Shown: positions 56,781-64,000 of the stretch, one piece after another
How the letters are laid out: the number at the start of each line of letters is the position of its first letter
Numbering within the stretch: the stretch's first letter is position 1
DNA from: Warburgia ugandensis
Lineage: Eukaryota; Streptophyta; Magnoliopsida; Canellales; Canellaceae
NCBI GenBank assembly: GCA_035236585.1
Contig: CP141136.1
Span: forward strand, 31,208,949 to 31,272,948
Length of the DNA stretch: 64,000 nt
Direction of reading: 5' to 3'
Program-made: the position numbers and the translations under genes
Notes under the pieces: generated by a model
Told to the model about the DNA's origin: nothing
The model's database searches: none
The model's input: only the letters and a program-made list of their open reading frames with translations

Positions 56781-59540
56781 ATTATTTAAAATACCTTTTG
56801 AATTCCTTAATAGTTCCATAGCTAATTCCTAATTTTGTAACTTTGTTCGCAATTATCCTGCTAGTGGTATAGCTAAACAGTGGTGTTCTCATAGGGACCT
56901 TGAGAAAGAATCTGTTTATTTGCTTTTAGTTGGAGAATAATACATGTTTTGTTTGTTAAGGATGTTCTCCCCTGTCTCCTTGCTTAGTTGGTCTTCTTTT
57001 TTCTTTCTTTCTTTCTTTCCTTCTTTTAGAGTTAGATACACATGACAGGCCCATGTAGTCTCCAACCCAGTGATCCAAGTGAGAGACTCCACCTTGTACC
57101 TTGATGCAAATGGCCATATTGGCACCATGGAGTGAGTTCTTTTGATGTTGCCTTTTTGCTTCTCATGTTTAAGATTTTTATTTGATAGTTTGACTTTAGG
57201 CCATTTCAAATCATTAATTAAGTAATAGTGGACTTTTACAGAAATTCAAGAAATATTTTATCTTATAAGTTTATTGATATATGACTATAGTTAATTTATC
57301 AGGATTATATGTTAGATTTTCTTATATTGGAACATATACATGCCTACAAATGCAAGAGCAGTTGTGAACCATTTGATTTCCAAAGGAGAAGCCTTTTCTT
57401 ACACCACTACCCTAGAAGACCTTAGTTTAGATTAGTGAGAGTAATGAACTATATATGATAGTTTATTTCCTTAATGATATGTAATACTCTAAGAACAAAA
57501 TTAGGGAAATGATATTCACATCTAGCCTTTAGGACTATTACCACTTTGCCCCACCCTCATTTAGGTTCTTGCAGTGAAGAAACCACCTTTCTGAATGATC
57601 TAAGTCATTCATATATTAATAACAGCTTTACTATAAATAGATGCAGGTGTTAATTTTGGTTTGTGACTTGTGGGGCCCATAACCTGCACGGATATAACCT
57701 AGGTTATGGGTTAGTGGTTCATGAGCCATTAGGAAAATAAGAAATCCAACCCATACCTATTTGACCCACGACCTGTAATGACCTACCTGACTCAATCGTT
57801 TGACAAGTAGACTAATATTTACTCCCCCATTGTTCATAGGCATCTTTCCATGTAGGCTCAAAAAGTCAAATATCAACTAGATCTTAATGATATTGTACAC
57901 CTAAATGATCCCTGATCTTAATCCTCTATTAGACTTATATTAATAGTATCATGATAGCTTGGTTGGAAAAACCCAACCATAGGAATCAAAGATAAGTGGA
58001 TCAAGTCTCCAAGAAACGTTACACGGTCCCTAAGGCATTTGGGTGATTCAGAGCCTCATATATATGTAGAGAGAATGCTATATAGACTTAGCGTTGGGAC
58101 TGACTCCATGAACTGTTCATTTAGGCTCCCCTTTGGATAATCTACCTCATTCATCTTTTTCACCTTCCCTTACTAAGCATGTAAATATTCATGCCCATCA
58201 AATGGTTCTAACTACTAGTTTCCTTAGTTGAAAAGTATTCAATCATAGTCATTGGACTTCTTAGTTAAAGAAACAAAAGAAAACTATTAGATAGAGGCAA
58301 TCAATGGGCATGAGTTTTTGCAAGATGCTTATGTAAGAGGGGGCCAAGGAGATGAGTGGGTCAGCTCATCCAAAGGTTCGGTCTTGATAGAGGGATCATA
58401 GACTCATGCGAAAGTGTAGCTCAGATAGTATTTCTCATATAAGTAACATCTCTTTTTTTTTATTTTCTAATTGTCCATTAGAAGACCTCAACTTAAGAGA
58501 GCATGGGAGGGTCTAGTTTACATTTTTGTTGAATATATGTAATGCATGAAAATGACTAAGAATAAAAAATATATAATTATTATTTTGTGAAGAATGCAAA
58601 GCTTGTTTTGTAGGCATGGAAAGCACTAGGCAAATAAAGGAGTCCTCTCTCTCTCTCTCTAGGCATTTTATCACCCATTTAAGAAATGGATAATTCTACT
58701 TAATAGTGCTAAAAGGCTTTATATTATAACCTAATAAATATCATGTGCTTTGTATTCTATTTAAATCAATTTAATCAACATTTGAAACTTTTATGCAATA
58801 TGTATGTAAGTTTTACATGTGATTTTTCTATGCATAAATTCCATTTTATTTTGAATTTTGATATAAAATTTTAAAGGGTTGTACATCATTTATATTCTTT
58901 CAAAACAAAAAACTAAGTTTTACATAATTCTAATTTTTATAGTGTTTCCAATTTTAAAAAGTTGTTATGTTCCATGGAGTGTATTTTTTATGCTCCCTAA
59001 GTTATGCTTGAAATTTTATTATGAAATATGATTCTTTAAAAAAAAAAAAAAATCAATGGCTCAAGTCTCATTAACCTATAAGGTTTTCATTTATATTTTT
59101 ACTAATTTTTGAAAGATAAATTCAAAAATTATCATCTTGGATTAGACTTAAGTTACTAGTTTTGCCATGAACATCAAAAGTCTAAATTATGGTTTTTATT
59201 TATGTATATATTTTAAAGTAACTTACTAAGTTTCATGAATTTTTTTTTTCATATTTAAGATAAAATAAAAGCCAGAGTTTCTAGGAGCAGAAAACTTGAT
59301 TTTAAGTTTTCTATATGGTATACTTGGTATTTTTGCAAAAAAATTAAGAGTTTACTTTTGTTATGATTTTAAACAAAAACCATATTCGGGTTTATGAGGT
59401 AAATTACATTTACTTGGATTACTGGAAATTCATGATATTAGTATAATCCTTGAATACATATGCATGAATCTTTTATTTTATTTTAGTTGTTCCTCTTATG
59501 TTTGAAGTAATCAATTTTTATAAAAAGTACTCAATTAATA
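56781..59540. other. AT-rich intergenic sequence, no gene recognised
   Basis: Contains a short TTTC repeat (56998-57020), a 10-base perfect inverted repeat CCCATAACCT...AGGTTATGGG at 57676-57685 and 57701-57710, a (CT)7 run near 58646-58660 and an A run at 59037-59052. The 97-codon minus frame 56916-57209 has no recognisable domain and is lysine-rich from the A-rich composition. Probably old transposon debris. Confidence 0.4.
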
Positions 59541-59544
59541 TCTC

Positions 59545-60040
59545 ATATATCACAAATTATAGGCATTATCCTAGGGTTTTTTTCCAAAAATTCATGGTAT
59601 AGGCATTTTTGAGCTAATAATTCAAGATTTTGACACTTTGTAGGCTTAGGAGCTATTCTAGAGTAAGTGTGTGAATTGTCATAATTTTTTAGGATTTTTT
59701 ATCTTTTGTAGGTATTCAAAGAGCCATCTAATGGTCGAGATCGCTTTAGATGAGAATCAAGTGTCCAGATCAACTAGGAGAGCAATGATCTAAATTTCCA
59801 AAGATCAACCAAGGTTCAAGATCATCCTAGGGAAAACAAGAAAGAATTGGGTGTTAAAGGTGAAAAAAATGGACCCATGCAAAATTTCATGCAATTTCCC
59901 ACCTTTGCATGATAATTGGAGCCATACAAGCCATGATGCCAAGGATTCAAGCCACTAAGCAAGAAGCCGTCAAAGTAAACCATGAATTCATATGAGTCAT
60001 GCCACATGGAACCACATGTTTGGAGGAGTTTTCAAACCAT
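59545..60040 (+). mobile_element. LTR fragment of the A/B/C/D family, positions ~57 to ~560
   Basis: It follows the minus-strand LTR of element B closely, from 'attataggcattatcctaggg' to 'ggaaccacatgtttggaggagttttcaaaccat', for example 'ggagctattctagagtaagtgtgtgaat' against 'ggagctaatctagagtaagtatgtgaat'. Orientation is +. It is joined directly to the minus-strand internal region of element D. Confidence 0.75.
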
Positions 60041-61610
60041 GAAGTCATAAGAATGTTACACTATACCAAATTCCCTATTCATTCATAACCATATCCAAGC
60101 CATACTTCTCTTAAGATATCCCACTATTTCATGAAACTTTAGATGGTGAGTGTGTGCTATGGAAAATATATATAATTATCAGTTTTCAAGTCAAATATAA
60201 CTATCCATCCAAATGTATGCGTTGGCTTCAACTCATAGGACATTCTTGTCACTCAAAAAGAAGTCTCTTAGAATGGTTTAAATCTCTCAACAATATGTGA
60301 GTAGAATGTTGTTCATCAAGTCCAAAAATCTTCAATATTTCATATAGAAGAATGATAACTTGGAAAGAATGGTAATGGTCTCTTGAAAGGATATCAACTA
60401 GTAAGAATGTTATACTATAACAAATTCCCAATTCATTCATAACCATATCCAAGACATACTTCTCTTAAGATCAAGTTAAGACTTCTATTAGGACGAAACA
60501 TAGGCCTAGGTAAGGGTTGTCAAAAGAATGGTTATAAAGGTAAACAAAGGTTGTTAGGAAAATATGTAAAGGTTTTCTATCAGTATATTTACAACTTTTC
60601 CATTTTTCCTTACAAGAGTGAACATTCTTCTTTTTAATTGGCTATCTATCTTTTCTTTTTCACTTGACTTTATATAGCCTTTTTGAACTTTTACTTCCTT
60701 TTAACCTTTTTGATAACCAACTCTTGAATTATATTGTTTATAATTTTTCCAAGATATTCTTCAATCTTCTCTTCATATTTCCACAACAAATGGGTAATAG
60801 ATATATATTATAGTGGTTCAATATAGGTAAAGGTTGTTTGGCTAACAAAGAAAGGGCTGATATTTTAAAGGCTCAAGGGTCTAACTATTGGAAAATAACT
60901 GAGGGAATGCAAAAGGTTCTGGGTTTTTTAAGGATGACCTCTATCATTTCCTAGGGTTCATATAACTTTAAAATGACCATAAACTTAAGAGATATATAGT
61001 ATAGTATTTTGTGATTTCTCAATGGTTGACCAAGATGAAGAATAATGAGACCAACTAAGAAGTAATGTTTGATGAACAAAATTTTGAATTAATGTATAAC
61101 CCTCGAAGAAGGAAGAATAGCTCAAAATTCACTTGGGTTATAAATCTCCACAGATCTTCTTCAAGATCTCTAAGTCATATTTTCTCTTCCAATTAAACTA
61201 TATATATAGCTATTTTGTGCAATTAATATTTCCAGTTTAATTTTTCATGAAACACTTTAGAAAAGATATAAAATGGTGAACTAATTATATGCAACTCTAT
61301 TAATAAGCTAAAGTTCAGAAGACAGCTGAATATTCAGAAAATATAGATTCTCATCTTTATAAAGGAACTTATCATAAAAAAAATTTCTTCAAAAATGTAA
61401 GAAAAACTTAGAAATTCCATGCATATCTATACCCCCCAACCTAAACTAAACATTGCCTTTAATGTTTTAAAATATAGGACACATATATGATGAATGGGTA
61501 ATGCAAAACACTGATACTCTAGAAACCTAAGGTTTCATCCCATTGAACGCTAATTTTAACGTCTTTAGCTAAACATATCCTATAAGTATGCTACTCTACC
61601 CTAGTCATAA
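60041..61610 (-). other. 3' UTR of element D
   Basis: On the minus strand it corresponds to 4790-6440 of element A and to 45720-44150 of element C, including the 'tttagtttaggttggggggtatagat' block (minus, near 61440). The last part before the LTR, including the purine tract, is missing. A ~70-base segment ('aagaatgttacactataccaaattccc...cttctcttaagat', 60047-60115) is a displaced duplicate of 60398-60470. Minus frame 60249-60452 is in this UTR and is not taken as a gene. Confidence 0.65.
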
Positions 61611-62330
61611 ACCTAACTAGCCAACCTAATTTTGCCTAACTCTAACCATGAAATGGGAAAAATTTTCATACCATTTTAGAATTTCATGGTAGTTTATACG
61701 CATTCTACACCTTGAAAATTTTGGTGGTGGTACAATATAACATAATAGACCGCCACGATTTTGTGTTCAGTGGGACCACATTGATGATCCCCCATTTTTA
61801 GTATTTCACAGTAGTCAATATACCTCTCCACCTCAAAAATTGAGTTGGTTATAACATAATGACAATGTGAACTATTGTGAATTTAAATGTCCGAGGACCA
61901 ATTTGAGATGAATTATCCCATTCTTGACCAAATTTAAGGATAACATTGACCATTATACTCTATTCATCTTCTTCCTCCTCATCCCTTACAATTTCCTGAA
62001 ACTGGGGTATAAGATGACTCTGCACTTCCCTAAAAGGTGGTTCTTGTATTATTAGAGGTAGGGATATGGTGAGACTTAAACCTTAATTATCTTCTAATGT
62101 GTGCCCTATAGTTGGCTGATGCAGAGCAAGTACCTCAATTGACTCTTCTTTATTATGTTATGCCTGCACACATAAGATTTCAGATGGACCTAGATTACTA
62201 TCTGGTGTTTGTTCAAATATGGTCTGTAAGTCCCAATTGGGTACATCTTCTACATTGCATAGCTCAAATTGAATTTCAGGCTCTATAGGGGGCTCTACTC
62301 GATCTTACTATGGAAAAGTGTCCATTAATG
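61611..62330 (-). pseudogene. ORF X remnant of element D (unrecognised protein)
   Basis: The minus-strand counterpart of 4080-4660. Reading leftwards, it gives EIQFELCNVEDVPNWDLQTI (about 62280-62220), LALHQPTIGHTLED, LSLTISLPLIIQEPPFREV and HLIPQF (about 62130-62010), then an acidic DEEEEDE segment, and further on the duplicated motif around 61690-61850. Element A shows the same peptides with similar spacing. Stops and shifts are in different places in A and D, so both were once open. I recognise no known domain; it is neither RT, RNase H, integrase nor aspartic protease. Confidence 0.5.
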
Positions 62331-63380
62331 TTGCAATATATAATAAATCATTTACTTCATCAATAGATGTGTCTTCATCAAATTCAAGAAAATGAGCAAG
62401 ACACGACTTGAGTAGATTTCAATTGAAGGTTTGCAAGGTATGGTTAAGGACTTTCTGGCTCACTATGATCATATGAAATTTCCATCCTATGATCGGTATC
62501 AATGGTCAAGGATGGTGAAAAATGCTAAGGCTCAAAAGGAATAGATGGTAATTCCACCCTACTAACTCTTTCAAGTTTTTCTCACTCTCCTCCCTAATTT
62601 GTTTCATTTCCTTAGTAAATTGAATAATGCCATCATACATTTGATCTTATTGAAGTACCATCTGCTCAATCAATTGTTGCATTTAGGTCTCTCCTAATGA
62701 CTATTCTAACTTGTATGGCTCAAATTATTGTGGCATTAGGGTACTAGGATATGTTTGATTAGGATGGAACCATGATTGTTCTCCCTGACATCTCTGATTG
62801 TCCAAGTAGTGTTAATTAGGGTGGGACCATAATGATTCATCTAAATAATTCTAAGACTATGATTGATCATGATGCCTAGCCCATCCATTATAGTCTCGAT
62901 CGTCCATCGCACTATAGTAATTTATTGATAGCTTCTATGAATGAACTAAGTACATCCACTTGCTCCTCATAGTATCCACTATAGGTGCAGCTTGATGGCC
63001 ATGAAGTGGGAGGATAGAGGGAGTTAAAAGAGGAAATAGTCATTATATTGAGGTTGTTGATATGACCTAGTATAATATTATCATACTAAGGTTGTTGATA
63101 TGACTCAGCATTGGAATTATCATACTGGGGTTGTCAATATGCCTCAAAATATTGCTTGGAATCAAAGAACCAATTCATTAGACTTTCCATCCTTTCTTAA
63201 TAGGCCACATACTCAACTTTATATACAACGAAACTAATTGTTGTACATAACATATGAGTTCTTTTCTTTTATTTTTATGTGACTAAGGAAGATCCTGACT
63301 AGATGATGCAACCTAAATGCAACTCCTACATCTAAGTGATGCACAACCAATCCTAATAGCTTGTTAATAAGCTCATTAGA
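62331..63380 (-). pseudogene. gag-like region of element D
   Basis: The minus strand matches 49085-49900 of element C. Pieces include IMDGLGI, NHYGPTLINTTW, REQSWFHPNQTYPSTLMPQ and, near 62630-62570, EMKQIREESEKNLKELV, a likely coiled coil. Like the C copy it is rich in N, H and Q. No capsid or zinc-knuckle motif is seen. At about 62555 the C copy has its solo LTR insertion; here the sequence is continuous. Confidence 0.4.
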
Positions 63381-64000
63381 TGATCTTCATTAATTTATAG
63401 GCAGTAACTTTTACACCTAAATTTAGACAGCTCCTCCTTTTATCCAAGCTCGACCGTTGCTTACCAGTTAGGTTCTACTCTAAAATGGTTAATAATCATC
63501 ATGTCTAGAGGCATTTAGACCTCAACCAATGTCAATAAAAGGCATGAAAAAATCACTTGGATTTTGGATACCCACTATAACCACAACACTCAAAAGCCAT
63601 TGGTGTGACAATTGATCTAACCCTTCAAAAAGGTTCATACGAGCTCAAAAACCCTTATTACTTGACTTTAAATTACATTCAAGGGATGGGATTGCAAACA
63701 TACAAGGAATTCGATTGATTTACGCAGGTGGGCCTGGGATCTGGTGATTAAATCTAGTCCTTATCTTATAGGATTTCAATGAGGCCCATATTATCATTGT
63801 GATCCATTTCACCTTAAAGATTTTAAATATGCAATGGAATACAATGAAAGCAAACTGATTCATGCCTATATGCTACCTAACAAATGGTCAAGCACCTTAA
63901 CAGATAGGATACTATAACCATGTAGCCTATGCTTTGGTTATAGACAAGCTCATGCTAACCTTTGTTAAATAGGTGCACAATTAATGCAACAATCCTATAT
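63381..64000 (-). other. Leader of element D, runs off the window
   Basis: It matches the leader of element C (49931-50400) and shares 'ctaactggtaagcaa' with the leader of element 1 (26517). On the minus strand it continues past 64000, where a primer site and 5' LTR would be expected. Confidence 0.55.

Noticed and set aside
56916-57209. 97-codon lysine-rich frame on -
   Set aside because: Low-complexity, K/E-rich from a TTTC/TTCC-rich strand; no domain and no similar frame in the window.
57676-57710. 10-base inverted repeat as a transcription terminator or MITE end
   Set aside because: A single short hairpin in plant intergenic DNA; no matching second end, no gene beside it.
58400-58440. 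tRNA-like 'gtagctcagatagt' start
   Set aside because: No B box follows at a proper distance and no cloverleaf can be drawn.

Overview
The window looks like repeat-dense nuclear DNA of a seed plant, most likely an angiosperm. The reasons are a low GC content, long CT, TG and AT microsatellites, and decayed copies of typical plant transposon families: Ty3/gypsy elements of the Tat/Athila type with a tRNA-Asp primer site, Tekay-like chromoviruses, a CACTA (En/Spm) DNA transposon and a LINE. No intact host gene, rRNA or tRNA gene, CRISPR array or prokaryotic feature is seen. Every recognisable coding stretch is a broken transposon gene, and most open reading frames over 60 codons are chance frames or fragments of these. 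All family names come from reading the translated sequence by eye, not from a search.

Layout, left to right. 1-2160 is AT-rich sequence without a recognised feature. A minus-strand Tekay-like LTR begins at 3613. Element A, a non-autonomous gypsy element on +, runs from about 3740 to an LTR start at 6647. It meets element B, a minus-strand relative with a very short internal region made of tandem repeats, so the two LTR starts face each other at 6647-7453. A Tekay LTR with the end of its pol gene (-) occupies 9422-11480. A CACTA transposon (about 11490-18920, +) follows, its transposase split by a 2785-bp solo LTR with a perfect 5-bp target duplication (AAGCA). Microsatellites and a tandem array of roughly 200-bp units lead to element 1 (about 20243-36893, +). 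Element 1 is an Athila-like retrotransposon with an internally duplicated 5' LTR, a primer site decayed only by transitions, gag-protease-RT-RNase H-integrase remnants and a 3' LTR.

An antisense chromovirus RT fragment (36905-37240) separates it from element 2 (37290-41073 plus about 50455 to 54960, +), a second Athila-like element. Element 2 is split between RNase H and integrase by element C (41074 to about 50400, -). Element C carries a solo LTR of its own family in opposite orientation (46323-49084). A LINE 3' end (about 52125-52690, -) lies in the 3' part of element 2. After a stretch of short repeats and a possible SINE, element D (about 60040-64000, -), another member of the non-autonomous family, runs off the right edge.

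Elements A, C and D share leader, gag-like, 3' UTR and LTR sequence. A and D also share an unrecognised coding stretch ('ORF X') where protease, RT and integrase would be expected. Element 1 shares the leader and the 3' UTR and has a similar LTR start, but has a full pol. This suggests an autonomous/non-autonomous pair, and ORF X is the best candidate here for something not described before. The order of insertions can be read from what interrupts what: element 2 was hit by C, and C by a solo LTR; the CACTA element was hit by a Tekay LTR.
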